From assembly GCA_047777475.1 (NCBI GenBank), contig JBKEET010000008.1, positions 17,562 to 81,561 on the forward strand: a stretch of 64,000 nt of DNA, written 5' to 3'. Origin of the DNA: Sutterella sp047777475 (GTDB lineage Bacteria > Pseudomonadota > Gammaproteobacteria > Burkholderiales > Burkholderiaceae_F). Each line of letters starts with the position of its first letter. The stretch's first letter is position 1. Under the pieces are notes generated by a model. That model searched no databases. It was not told the DNA's origin and saw nothing but the letters and a program-made list of their open reading frames with translations. Made by a program: the position numbers and the translations under genes. Below are positions 8,423 through 16,200 of the stretch, piece after piece.

Positions 8423-8951
8423 ACCGACCATCTGCCCGAGCTTCGTCGACATGTCCTATCGCAATCCGTTTGGCAATTCTTCGAAGCTCCGGGCAAAAAG
8501 CTTGAAACCCCCCGCGCAGCGTCCGTTTCAAGATCAGAAGGGTAGGGGGCGGGTCCGAACTCCCCTCGCTTCGTTTCGGGACCGTGCACGTAGAAAGATT
8601 TTTGCGCGTGCAATTCCTAAAGATTTCGAGGCATGCACTTGCCGACCGATATCGCTGTTGCCAAGGCCTCGAGGGTAAGGGGGGATCCGAAAACCCGGTC
8701 GGCCGATCCGGGACCGTGCAGGTGGGCAATTTTTCGCGGACGAACATCAAATTTTTTGGACACGTGGGGGTTTCGGTGGTTCTTGAGGTTTTTTCTAGCC
8801 ATCGGCCAAAAATGTCAACGAGAGGAGCAGAATAGGAGCGCAGGCAAGACGTTTAAACGCTTGATTAGGGTAAATCCCTACGGGCGTTTTTAGTATGGAA
8901 ATCAGTATGGGAATGGAAATTTAATTCTTATAACATACTGATTTTATTAAT
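8423..8951. other. Non-coding right end of the island with an imperfect repeat
   Basis: About 530 bases without a convincing gene. Two related segments are visible: GGGTAGGGGGCGGGTCCGAA at 8540-8559 with CGGGACCGTGCACGT ending near 8591, and GGGTAAGGGGGGATCCGAAA at 8673-8692 with CGGGACCGTGCAGGT ending near 8722. Both pairs have the same internal spacing (37-38 bases). The last 100 bases become very AT-rich and contain a short tandem-like TAGTATGGAAATCAGTATGGGAATGG near 8891-8916 and end at the tRNA-like fragment. Confidence 0.6.
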
Positions 8952-8954
8952 AAG

Positions 8955-8977
8955 TTCGATCCTCCTCTTCTCCACCA
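8955..8977 (+). other. tRNA 3'-end fragment: probable attachment site (att) at the island end
   Basis: These 23 bases have exactly the architecture of a tRNA 3' end: T-loop TTCGATC (7), T-stem strand CTCCT (5), acceptor strand CTTCTCC (7), then discriminator A and CCA. No 5' half of a tRNA precedes it; the sequence upstream is AT-rich and cannot pair with it. Integrases of satellites and genomic islands commonly recombine in tRNA 3' ends and leave such a copy at the far end. The intact tRNA would lie at the other end of the element, outside the window; its amino acid cannot be named from this piece. Confidence 0.72.
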
Positions 8978-8993
8978 GTAAAGGATTCATCGA

Positions 8994-9028
8994 AAAAGAC
9001 GCTTGATTTTCAAGCGTCTTTTTTTATA
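8994..9028. terminator. Rho-independent terminator after the attachment site
   Basis: Perfect stem AAAGACGCTTGA / TCAAGCGTCTTT with a TTT loop, followed by a run of T on the plus strand and preceded by A on the same strand, so it could work in both directions. It directly follows the tRNA-like fragment, as expected if it once terminated a tRNA transcript. Confidence 0.85.
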
Positions 9029-9219
9029 ACCTATAAAAATATATCTTTTATAAAAGACGAAATGACCTGCGCCCTTGCTGTCCGGCCTTCCGTCCCTTTC
9101 ACGGGATAAAACGAGCGGAGCCTGACGGCGCTGAAGAAGCCGGCGAACATCACCAGGTTCGAGAAGCTGCTGCTCGGGGGAAGGCGGCCGATAAGCCGGC
9201 CGCGGTCTCCTGCCCTCTG
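9029..9219. other. Gap between the island and the sulfatase gene
   Basis: No convincing gene. On the minus strand, just past the sulfatase stop, a GCGGCCG/CGGCCGC hairpin (about 9184-9203) could be a weak terminator; it has no T-run. Short minus-strand readings here lack a start with a ribosome site. Confidence 0.4.
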
Positions 9220-11193
9220 TCAATTGGACGTCAGCTCGCGGCGGATGCCGTATTCGGCGAGTGCTTCTTCCGCGGCGGCGGCCTGGCCCATGCGCAGCTG
9301 CTCTTCGCTGCACTCGTCCTCGGCCTCCAGCCGATGGCGCGACCAGCGGTAGCAGGTGAGCTCGCCGCGCTCCTCGATGAACGCCGCGCCCCAGCCGCCG
9401 ATCGCAAAGCCCTTGTGGCCGAGCGCGCTGAAGGAAACCGCGAGGTCGGCTCCGCCCCTCGCGAAGAGGTTGCGCCCCTCGTGGATCGCAGGCGCTTTGC
9501 CAAGAACCAGCGCGGAGAGCGTCGGGAAGATGTCGCGGTGCGATGCCCAGCGGTTGACGTTCGCCTGTTCCTGCAGGCCGCGTAGGTTCTCGGGCAGCCA
9601 GAAAAGGATGGGCACGCCGGCCGCATGGTGCCAGAGGCCTTCGGGGTTGTACTTGATGCGCACGTTATGGTCGCCCGTCGCCGCGATGAGCGTGCGGCGG
9701 CCTTCCGGCGAGTTGCGCAGGCCGTGCACGAAGCGCCCGAGGGCGTTGGCGGCGTACTGGTAGGTCTTGAGCTTCGCCGTCGTGAGCGGCAGGTCGGGGT
9801 CGACGATCCAGGCGGGCAGGGCGGCCGCGCTCACCGGCTTCGTGCGCACGCCGTCGGGCACGCGGTGCGGGCCGTGGTTGGAGGTCGAGAGCATGAAGAG
9901 GAAGAGCTTCTCGCCCCTGCGGTCGGCCTCGCGGATCAGTTCCCGTGCGCGGCGGAACATCCACTCGTCGCCCACGCCCCACGTGGTGGTCTCCGCCTGC
10001 GGGTAGCGCTGCTTCAGGTGGGCCGCGCCGATGATCTCGTCGAAGCCCTGGAGCGGGAAATTGGCGTCGATCCCGCGCCAGGCCTCGGGGCCGGAGGTGA
10101 GGAACACCGTGCGGTAGCCCGCCTTCTTGAACGGAAGCACTTTCGAGAACGGGAAGCCTTGCCGGCCGTAGCGGCTCTGCGTGAGCGGCGTGAGCGGGGT
10201 GTCGAAGATGAGGCCTTCGAGCGACGGGAACGTGCCGCCGGTGACGCTCACCGCGTTGTGGAACGCCGCGGCGTGCGGAAGTTCATCGGCGAGCGCCCCG
10301 AGCGTGTCGTTCATTCCGGGGACGTTCGCTTCCATGAAGTCGCGCCCCATCGCTTCCATGAGCGCAAAGACGACGTGGTCGCCCGCGGCGGGGGCGGCGG
10401 GCGCCTCCTCGGGGCTGCTCACGGCCCGGATCGCCGCCGCGGCCTCACGGGCGTCCCGGAAGCCGAGCGCTTTCAGGGCGCAGTCGGGGCTCCCCTTGAG
10501 GGCGAGGGCCTTCTGGCCCTTGAGGGCCTCGTAAAACGAGGCGGGCCCGCCCGGCACGGTCGCGTTGATGAAGACGTCGGGCGAGACCGAATAGTCCTGG
10601 TGCCGCAGCGGGAACTTGCCGAAGCTGCCGCGGATGATCAGCGCGAGGAGGACGGTCCCGAACACAGCCGTGCAGACGAAGCGCACTTTCGGGAGGGGTG
10701 CTTCGTCCTCTTTGGCGCCGGCCTTTGCGGCGGCGAAAGGAAGGATTGAGAGGGCGGCGAGCGAGAGGAAGTAGAGTCCGACGGGCCAGCCGTCCCAGAT
10801 GGTTTTGACGATGGCTTTCGTGTCGTCCTGGAAGAAGCCGAAGACGACGGTGCTGATGGGGGTGCCGTAAAAGCCGTAGAAGCCGAAATTAATGAGCGCG
10901 AGCGCCGCGGTGGCGCACCAGGCGGCGGCCGCGAGCGCGACGGCCGCTTTCCAAAGTCCCGCGAAGCGCCGGCTGGCAAGCAGGAGCGCCCAGGAAGGGA
11001 GCAGCGCGATCGCGAGCCATTTCGCGTCGACGCGAAGCCCCGTGGCGAAGGCGGGCAGGAAGTCAGCGAAGGACGTTTCCGGCCCTCGGTAGTGCAGGAA
11101 GAAAATGACGCGCACGGCGCTCAGCAGGAAGAGCGCCGTGAGCACAAAGAGAACCGAGGCCTTCAGGCGGCTTGGTCCGAACAGTTTTTTCAT
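9220..11193 (-). CDS. Inner-membrane sulfatase / LTA-synthase-like transferase
   Basis: Predicted phospho- or sulfo-ester transferase of the alkaline-phosphatase superfamily, LtaS/MdoB-like. Residues 1-195 hold about five hydrophobic segments (starting LKASVLFVLTALFLL); residues 270-620 form the extracytoplasmic catalytic domain. Likely metal ligands and nucleophile by analogy with LtaS are E280 (ALMEAMG), T321 (TGGTFPSLEG) and D508-H509 (ATGDHN); STSNHGPH near 436-443 is another family motif. In Gram-negative bacteria such enzymes transfer phosphoglycerol or related groups to periplasmic glucans or envelope glycans; the substrate here is unknown. It follows the MATE gene on the same strand after 177 nt. 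A minus-strand TGGTATAGA near 11253-11261 could be an extended -10. Length (657 aa) is typical. Confidence 0.85.
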   Translation of the reverse strand: MKKLFGPSRLKASVLFVLTALFLLSAVRVIFFLHYRGPETSFADFLPAFATGLRVDAKWLAIALLPSWALLLASRRFAGLWKAAVALAAAAWCATAALALINFGFYGFYGTPISTVVFGFFQDDTKAIVKTIWDGWPVGLYFLSLAALSILPFAAAKAGAKEDEAPLPKVRFVCTAVFGTVLLALIIRGSFGKFPLRHQDYSVSPDVFINATVPGGPASFYEALKGQKALALKGSPDCALKALGFRDAREAAAAIRAVSSPEEAPAAPAAGDHVVFALMEAMGRDFMEANVPGMNDTLGALADELPHAAAFHNAVSVTGGTFPSLEGLIFDTPLTPLTQSRYGRQGFPFSKVLPFKKAGYRTVFLTSGPEAWRGIDANFPLQGFDEIIGAAHLKQRYPQAETTTWGVGDEWMFRRARELIREADRRGEKLFLFMLSTSNHGPHRVPDGVRTKPVSAAALPAWIVDPDLPLTTAKLKTYQYAANALGRFVHGLRNSPEGRRTLIAATGDHNVRIKYNPEGLWHHAAGVPILFWLPENLRGLQEQANVNRWASHRDIFPTLSALVLGKAPAIHEGRNLFARGGADLAVSFSALGHKGFAIGGWGAAFIEERGELTCYRWSRHRLEAEDECSEEQLRMGQAAAAEEALAEYGIRRELTSN

Positions 11194-11370
11194 GGCAGAG
11201 GGCTGAAGAGGAGGGTAAGAATTTTGTTTTTTTAAGATATCAAAGTTTCGATTCTATACCAGAAACAGGCAAAGAACCCCCTTTGCCTTGCCGGGAGCGG
11301 GACCGGAGGGATGAAATGTCGCCGAAAGGCGATGATCGGAGGACTTCGGCGATGCCGCGGGGACGCTTCC

Positions 11371-12753
11371 TTACGCCCTGGGGGCCGGCTTTTTCAAATG
11401 ACGCAGGAACGGTACGAAAAGCGACAGGCCGATCGCCGTGGAGATGGTTTCCGAGACGGGGATGGCGGCGGCGATGCCGTAGAAGCCGAAGAGCGAAGAG
11501 AAAACCCACATCAGCGGCGCGTCGATCGTGCCCTTGCGCAGGAACGCCAGGAGCAGCGGCTGCCAGCGCGCGCCGCAGGCCTGGAAGCCCGAGATCATCA
11601 GGTGCCCGAGGATCGAGATCGGGCAGGCGATGGCGATGATCCTCACGCAGGTCGAGGCGTGCCCGGCCGTCACGGGCTCGTCGATGAAGGCCGCGGTGAG
11701 CGGCGCGGAAAAGAGGATCAGGAGCAGCGTGGCCGCGGCCGAGAGCGACATGCCGCCCGCCACGGCGGTGCGCACGATGGCGCGCAGCCTTTGGTGGTCG
11801 CCCGAGGCGAAGTTATAGGCAATGAGCGGCAGCGTGCCCTGCGCGAGGCCGATCGAGCACGAGAAGATGAGCTGGTCGACCTGCTTGGCGATGCCGAGGC
11901 CGGCGACCGCCTCGGCGCCGTAGCCCGAGGCGAGGAAGTTCAGGACGGCGTTCGAGACGCAGGCCATGCCCGTCATGACGAACGAGGCGAAGCCCACCGA
12001 ATAGATCTCCCAGGCGTAGGCGGCGCCGCGCCTCGCGTTCGCGCCCGAGAGGCTGATCACCGTGCCGCCGCCGCGCTTGTGCCAGAGGAAGGCGAGCATG
12101 TAGGCGCCGGAGACGATGTTCGAGACGAAGACGGCGATCGCCGCGCCGAGGATCTCGAGGTCGAGCGCAAAGATGAAGAAGGGCGCGATCAGCACGTTGA
12201 GCACGCCGCCCAGGGCAATGCCCGTGCCGGCCGCCTTGGCGTGGCCTTCCGAGCGCACGAGGTGCGCGAGGATATTGGAGCCCATGGTCGGCACGGCGCC
12301 GATGCATACCGTCCAGGTCATGTAGGCAAGGGTCGGGCCGTAAGTGTCCTCCGTTGTGCCGATCAGCGGCAGCAGGTCGTCGCGCTCGAACCACATGAGC
12401 GCCGCGTAGAGGAGCGCGGTGAGCATGCCCGTCCAGAAGGCGAACGAGGCGCAGGCCGAGGCTTTCTGCGGATTTTTCGCGCCGAGGGAACGGCCGATCG
12501 CCGAGGCCGCGCCGATGCCGAAGAGGTTGGCCATGGCCGTCATGAAGAGGAAGGGCGGGAACGCCAGGCGCACCGCCGCCACCTGGGCGGGGTCGCCGAG
12601 CTGGCCGACGTAAAAGATGTCGGCGACGGCATAAAAGACCGTGATCACCTGGGCGATCACGGTCGGCACGGCGAGCGCGACGATGGCGCGCGCGGGAGGA
12701 GCGGAACGAAAGAGCTCCTCATTGCCTCTCGAGGGTTTGAAAGTCTGCGGCAT
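11371..12753 (-). CDS. MATE-family multidrug exporter
   Basis: Integral inner-membrane transporter (460 aa) with about 12 hydrophobic segments in the two-fold MATE pattern. The first segment, PTVIAQVITVFYAVADIFYVGQLGD, is highly characteristic of the MepA/DinF-like branch, as is GIGAASAIGRSLGAK near residue 85. It likely exports cationic drugs or metabolites in exchange for sodium or protons. It is read away from the SRPBCC/DJ-1 operon across a 246-nt AT-rich region that may hold divergent promoters. Substrate is not predictable. Confidence 0.9.
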   Translation of the reverse strand: MPQTFKPSRGNEELFRSAPPARAIVALAVPTVIAQVITVFYAVADIFYVGQLGDPAQVAAVRLAFPPFLFMTAMANLFGIGAASAIGRSLGAKNPQKASACASFAFWTGMLTALLYAALMWFERDDLLPLIGTTEDTYGPTLAYMTWTVCIGAVPTMGSNILAHLVRSEGHAKAAGTGIALGGVLNVLIAPFFIFALDLEILGAAIAVFVSNIVSGAYMLAFLWHKRGGGTVISLSGANARRGAAYAWEIYSVGFASFVMTGMACVSNAVLNFLASGYGAEAVAGLGIAKQVDQLIFSCSIGLAQGTLPLIAYNFASGDHQRLRAIVRTAVAGGMSLSAAATLLLILFSAPLTAAFIDEPVTAGHASTCVRIIAIACPISILGHLMISGFQACGARWQPLLLAFLRKGTIDAPLMWVFSSLFGFYGIAAAIPVSETISTAIGLSLFVPFLRHLKKPAPRA

Positions 12754-12885
12754 AAGGGCTGAAGCAGGGCTGCTTGCTGTTTTTTTGAGTTTTGCAATGT
12801 AGGAAATCTACTCCAATGCGAGGCATTGTGCAGGGGGTCTTTGATCGTATTTCATAAGCATCTTCCGATTTTTATATTTACTTTT

Positions 12886-12913
12886 TTGTAAGTAGTTTAC
12901 AAAATTGTAAGTA
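12886..12913. promoter_or_regulatory. Candidate HxlR operator: three alternating TTGTAA half-sites
   Basis: TTGTAAGTA at 12886-12894, the inverted half TTTACAA at 12896-12902, and TTGTAAGTA again at 12905-12913 form overlapping dyads. They lie in a strongly AT-rich stretch 90-115 nt before the SRPBCC gene, in an operon that ends with an HxlR-type regulator. Short TAC/GTA-containing inverted repeats are typical HxlR targets, so autoregulation is likely but inferred. Confidence 0.6.
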
Positions 12914-12999
12914 CTTGAAATTTAGAAATTTATTTCTATAATTTCACCGAGTCGAGGAACGAGAACGATTCCCGACACGTTTTAGAAAAGGAATAAAAA

Positions 13000-13524
13000 A
13001 TGCTTAACGAAATCAATTGGCCCGAGGGCTACCTGCCGGGCTTCACGGACAACTTCGCCTCGAACGAGGTTATCGTGCGCGGCCTGACGGCCACCGAGGT
13101 CTTCGCCTTCCTCATCAAGGCGGGCCTCTGGGCTTCCTATTACGCCAACTCGTCCGACGTCGAGATCGAGGGCGAAGGCGCCAAGGACCTGGTGCTCCGT
13201 CCCGGCGCGCGCTTCCGCTTCAAGACGTTCGGCTTCCCGATCGAGGCGAAGGTGATCGAGTTCGAGGCGCCCTCCGCGGGCCGCCCGGGGCGGCTTGCCT
13301 GGCACGGCTGGGCCGAGGGCGACGCGGCGCACCGCCTCGACGTGGTGCACGCGTGGCTCATCGAGGACCTGCCGCAGGGGCGCGTGCGCATCCTCACGCA
13401 GGAATCTCAGAAGGGCGAGCCCGCCAAGCAGCTCCACGAGACCAACCCGGACACGATGAACATCGGCCACCAGGATTGGTTGAAGGGCCTCGTCGCCGCG
13501 CTCAAGAAACAGAAGAACGGCTGA
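13000..13524 (+). CDS. SRPBCC-fold (START/AHSA1-like) domain protein
   Basis: Cytoplasmic 174-aa protein of the SRPBCC superfamily, small hydrophobic-ligand-binding folds often encoded beside redox-stress genes. Supporting features are FASNEVIVRGLTATEVFAFLIKAGLWASYYANS near the N-terminus, followed by alternating beta strands (FRFKTFGFPIEAKVIEF, GRLAWHGWAEGD) and a long C-terminal helix (HQDWLKGLVAALKKQ). ATG 13000 follows AAAAGGAA. It begins a three-gene unit with a DJ-1-like protein (21-nt gap) and an HxlR regulator. Ligand unknown. Confidence 0.8.
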   Translation: MLNEINWPEGYLPGFTDNFASNEVIVRGLTATEVFAFLIKAGLWASYYANSSDVEIEGEGAKDLVLRPGARFRFKTFGFPIEAKVIEFEAPSAGRPGRLAWHGWAEGDAAHRLDVVHAWLIEDLPQGRVRILTQESQKGEPAKQLHETNPDTMNIGHQDWLKGLVAALKKQKNG

Positions 13525-13545
13525 TCCGGATAGGAGGGAAAAATC

Positions 13546-14391
13546 ATGATCGGAAAATTTGCAGCAGGCGTCCTCTGCGCCGCAGCGGCCGCCGTCTCCT
13601 CGGGCGCCGGCGCGGCCGAGCAGGGCAGCATTCTCGTGATCGCCTCGAGCGAAAAGACGATGACGCTCGCCGACGGCAGCAGCATGGACGTCGGCTTCTT
13701 CCTGAACGAGTTCGCCGTTCCGGCGCAGTACCTGGCCGACAAGGGCTGGCGCATCGTGCTCGCGACCCCGTCGGGCAAGGCGCCCGTCATGGACCGCAGC
13801 TCGAACTCCGCTTCGTTCTTCGGCGGCAGCGAGGAGAGGCGTGCGAGCGCCGAGAAGTTCGTCGCCTCGCTCCCCGTGATTTCGCTTTCCGCGGCGAGGA
13901 GCGGCGGCCTTGACCGCTTCGCCGGCGTCTTCGTGCCGGGCGGCCACGCGCCGATGACCGACCTGATGCAGAACGCCGACCTCGGCGCGATCCTCAGGGA
14001 CTTCCACGCCAAGGGCAAGCCCACGGCGATGATCTGCCACGGGCCCGTCGCGGCGCTCGCCGCGCTGCCGCAGGCCGCCGAGTTCCGCCGCGCGCTCGTC
14101 TCGCGCGACTTCCAGAACGCCATGAAGGCCGCCCAGGGCTGGATCTACAAGGGCTACCGCATGACCGTGCTCTCGGACGCCGAGGAGTGGCCGGGCGAGA
14201 TCTCGCGCGGCGCCGAAATGCCGTTCCACGTCGAGCAGGCCCTGCAGATGGCGGGCGCCACGATGGAAGAGCAGACGATCTACGGCAGCCACGTCGTCAA
14301 GGACCGCGAGCTCATCACGGGCCAGAACCCGGCTTCCGACATTGCGCTGGCGAAAGCCCTCGACGCCGCCCTCACGGAGGCGCGCCGCTGA
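13546..14391 (+). CDS. Exported DJ-1/PfpI-family (type 1 glutamine amidotransferase-like) protein
   Basis: Class I glutamine-amidotransferase-like protein of the DJ-1/PfpI/Hsp31 group, members of which act as glyoxalases, deglycases or chaperones. The nucleophile elbow AMICHGP gives Cys164-His165, and FVPGGHAPMTDL (129-140) is the conserved strand-turn. Unlike most cytoplasmic members it opens with a clear signal peptide (about residues 1-24, cleavage near GAGAAE), so it is probably periplasmic. The ribosome site GGAGGGAAAAATC precedes ATG 13546. It sits between the SRPBCC and HxlR genes, suggesting an aldehyde or electrophile response; that role is inferred from context. Confidence 0.88.
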   Translation: MIGKFAAGVLCAAAAAVSSGAGAAEQGSILVIASSEKTMTLADGSSMDVGFFLNEFAVPAQYLADKGWRIVLATPSGKAPVMDRSSNSASFFGGSEERRASAEKFVASLPVISLSAARSGGLDRFAGVFVPGGHAPMTDLMQNADLGAILRDFHAKGKPTAMICHGPVAALAALPQAAEFRRALVSRDFQNAMKAAQGWIYKGYRMTVLSDAEEWPGEISRGAEMPFHVEQALQMAGATMEEQTIYGSHVVKDRELITGQNPASDIALAKALDAALTEARR

Positions 14392-14436
14392 CCGGAGCCT
14401 CTATACTGCTCTGATCTGACGCAGAAGGGAAAAAGC

Positions 14437-14808
14437 ATGACGGGAAAAGCAATCACGCTGCGGTGCACCTGCCCGGTCGACGCGGTGGTGCAGCTGATCG
14501 GCGGCAAGTACAAGCCGGTGATCCTCTGGCACCTCTCGCAGGCCACGCACCGCTTCGGGGAGCTGCAGCGGCTCGTGCCGCAGGCGACGGGCAAGATGCT
14601 CACGCAGCAGCTCCGCGAGCTCGAAGGCTGCGGCCTCGTGCGCCGCGAGGTCTTTCCCGTCGTGCCCCTGCGCACGGAGTACTCACTCACCGATTTCGGC
14701 CGCACCCTGGTGCCGATCCTGCAGGCCATGTGCGACTGGGGCAATGAATACGTGGACATCGAGCCCCCCGTCCCGCGAGCCCAGAAAAAATCCGTCAGGC
14801 GCCCATAG
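14437..14808 (+). CDS. HxlR-family winged-helix regulator
   Basis: Transcription factor (123 aa) of the HxlR/YodB class, which sense aldehydes or quinones, often through an N-terminal cysteine. The conserved opening C-P-V (here CTCPVDAVVQLIGGKYKPVILWHL), the RFGELQRLVPQATGKMLTQQLRELEG recognition region and the wing (VPLRTEYSLTDFG) are all present. Cys10 and Cys12 are candidate sensor residues. It is last in the operon behind the SRPBCC and DJ-1-like genes. It probably represses the operon through the TTGTAA repeats at 12886-12913. Confidence 0.93.
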   Translation: MTGKAITLRCTCPVDAVVQLIGGKYKPVILWHLSQATHRFGELQRLVPQATGKMLTQQLRELEGCGLVRREVFPVVPLRTEYSLTDFGRTLVPILQAMCDWGNEYVDIEPPVPRAQKKSVRRP

Positions 14809-14932
14809 GGCGCCGCATCCCCCGGGCGCGGGGGCCGGCCTGCCGCCGGCCCCCTGCGTGCGTTTCGGCGTTCCGCATTAAAATCCATGCAGTCCAAACG
14901 GAACTGACACCATCTAAAGCGGATTTTCATTC

Positions 14933-16117
14933 ATGGAACAGAAGCGCTCCCCCGTCATCGCCATTTTCGGGGCCGGCTACGTCGGCCTTTCCCTTGCGGT
15001 CCTTCTCGCCCGCCGGCACGAGGTGCGGCTGATCGAAATCGTCCGCAGCAAGGTCGACCTGATCAACAGCGGCGCCTCGCCGATCAAGGATCCCGACATC
15101 GAGCGCTTCCTCAAGGAGGGCGGCCTGCGGCTGCGCGCCACGGAGGATGCCGACGAAGCCCTCAAGGGCGCCGACGTCGTGATCATCGCCACGCCCACCA
15201 ACTACGATCCCGACGCGCACTACTTCGACACGAGCTCGGTCGACGGGTGCGTCGAAAAGGTCGCGAAGGCCCGTCCCGAGGCGCTCATCGTCATCAAGTC
15301 GACGATCCCGGTCGGCTACGTGGAAGGCATCCGCAAGAAGACCGGGAGCGGCCGGGTGATCTTCTCGCCCGAGTTCCTGCGCGAGGGCCGCGCCCTTTAC
15401 GACAACCTGCACCCGGCGCGCATCGTCGTGGGCGACCGGGGCGAGAAGGGGAAGGCCTTCGCGGCGCTCCTTTCCGACGCGGCCGAGGAGAAGGACGTGC
15501 CGGTGCTCCTCACCGACCCGACGGAGGCCGAGGCGATCAAGCTTTTCGCCAACACCTACCTCGCCATGCGCGTGGCCTTTTTCAACGAGCTCGATTCCTA
15601 CGCCATGGTCCACGGGCTCGACGCGAGGAGCATCATCGACGGCGTTTGCCTCGACCCGAGGATCGGCGGGCACTACAACAACCCGTCGTTCGGCTACGGC
15701 GGCTACTGCCTGCCGAAGGACTCGAAGCAGCTCATGGCCAATTTCCGCGACGTCCCGAACGACCTCATCTCCGCGATCGTCGCCTCGAACCGCACGCGCA
15801 AGAACTTCCTCGCGGACCGCATCCTCGAGAAGAAGCCGCGCACGGCGGGCGTCTACCGCCTCATCATGAAGACGGGCTCGGACAACTTCCGCGAGGCGGC
15901 CGTCTTCGGCATCATCGAGAGGCTCAGGGAGGCGGGCGTGCGCATCCTCGTCTACGAGCCGACGATCCGTGACGCGCAGTGGCAGGGCCTCGAGATCGTG
16001 AACGACCTCGCCGAGTTCAAGCGCCGCTGCGACGTGATCCTCGCCAACCGCCGGAGCGCCGAGCTTTCCGACGCCGCGGACAAGGTCTTCACTCGCGACC
16101 TCTTCGGCGTGAACTGA
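14933..16117 (+). CDS. ugd: UDP-glucose 6-dehydrogenase
   Basis: NAD-dependent oxidation of UDP-glucose to UDP-glucuronate, supplying acidic sugar for capsule, exopolysaccharide or lipid A modification. The 394-aa protein matches the short bacterial type: Rossmann motif IFGAGYVGLS (11-20), IKSTIPVGY (121-129), and FGYGGYCLPKD with catalytic Cys259. It stands alone, with no capsule genes alongside. ATG 14933 is the first start after a short intergenic region. A related UDP-N-acetyl-sugar dehydrogenase is less likely because length and active-site context match the E. coli Ugd type. Confidence 0.92.
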   Translation: MEQKRSPVIAIFGAGYVGLSLAVLLARRHEVRLIEIVRSKVDLINSGASPIKDPDIERFLKEGGLRLRATEDADEALKGADVVIIATPTNYDPDAHYFDTSSVDGCVEKVAKARPEALIVIKSTIPVGYVEGIRKKTGSGRVIFSPEFLREGRALYDNLHPARIVVGDRGEKGKAFAALLSDAAEEKDVPVLLTDPTEAEAIKLFANTYLAMRVAFFNELDSYAMVHGLDARSIIDGVCLDPRIGGHYNNPSFGYGGYCLPKDSKQLMANFRDVPNDLISAIVASNRTRKNFLADRILEKKPRTAGVYRLIMKTGSDNFREAAVFGIIERLREAGVRILVYEPTIRDAQWQGLEIVNDLAEFKRRCDVILANRRSAELSDAADKVFTRDLFGVN

Positions 16118-16142
16118 GCGCTTTTCTCCGCTTACAAAACGC

Positions 16143-16178
16143 AAAAAGGCCCGGCGCCCCTTTCGGGGCGGCCGGGCC
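16143..16178 (-). terminator. Terminator between ugd and the flavoprotein gene
   Basis: Strong GC stem, GGCCCGGC...GCCGGGCC with a CCCC/GGGG inner stem, at 16148-16178. On the minus strand it is followed by TTTTTGC, so it mainly serves the minus-strand flavoprotein gene, but it also separates the convergent ugd. Confidence 0.8.
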
Positions 16179-16200
16179 GGTTCATATCAGGCGAGCCTGA

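Noticed and set aside
8412..8893. Short overlapping open frames in the island tail
   Set aside because: No ribosome sites, and they run across the repeated G-rich motif; better explained as non-coding.
9060..9180. Minus-strand reading NLVMFAGFFSAVRLRSFYP as a possible gene remnant
   Set aside because: Too short, no start with a ribosome site, and no family recognised.
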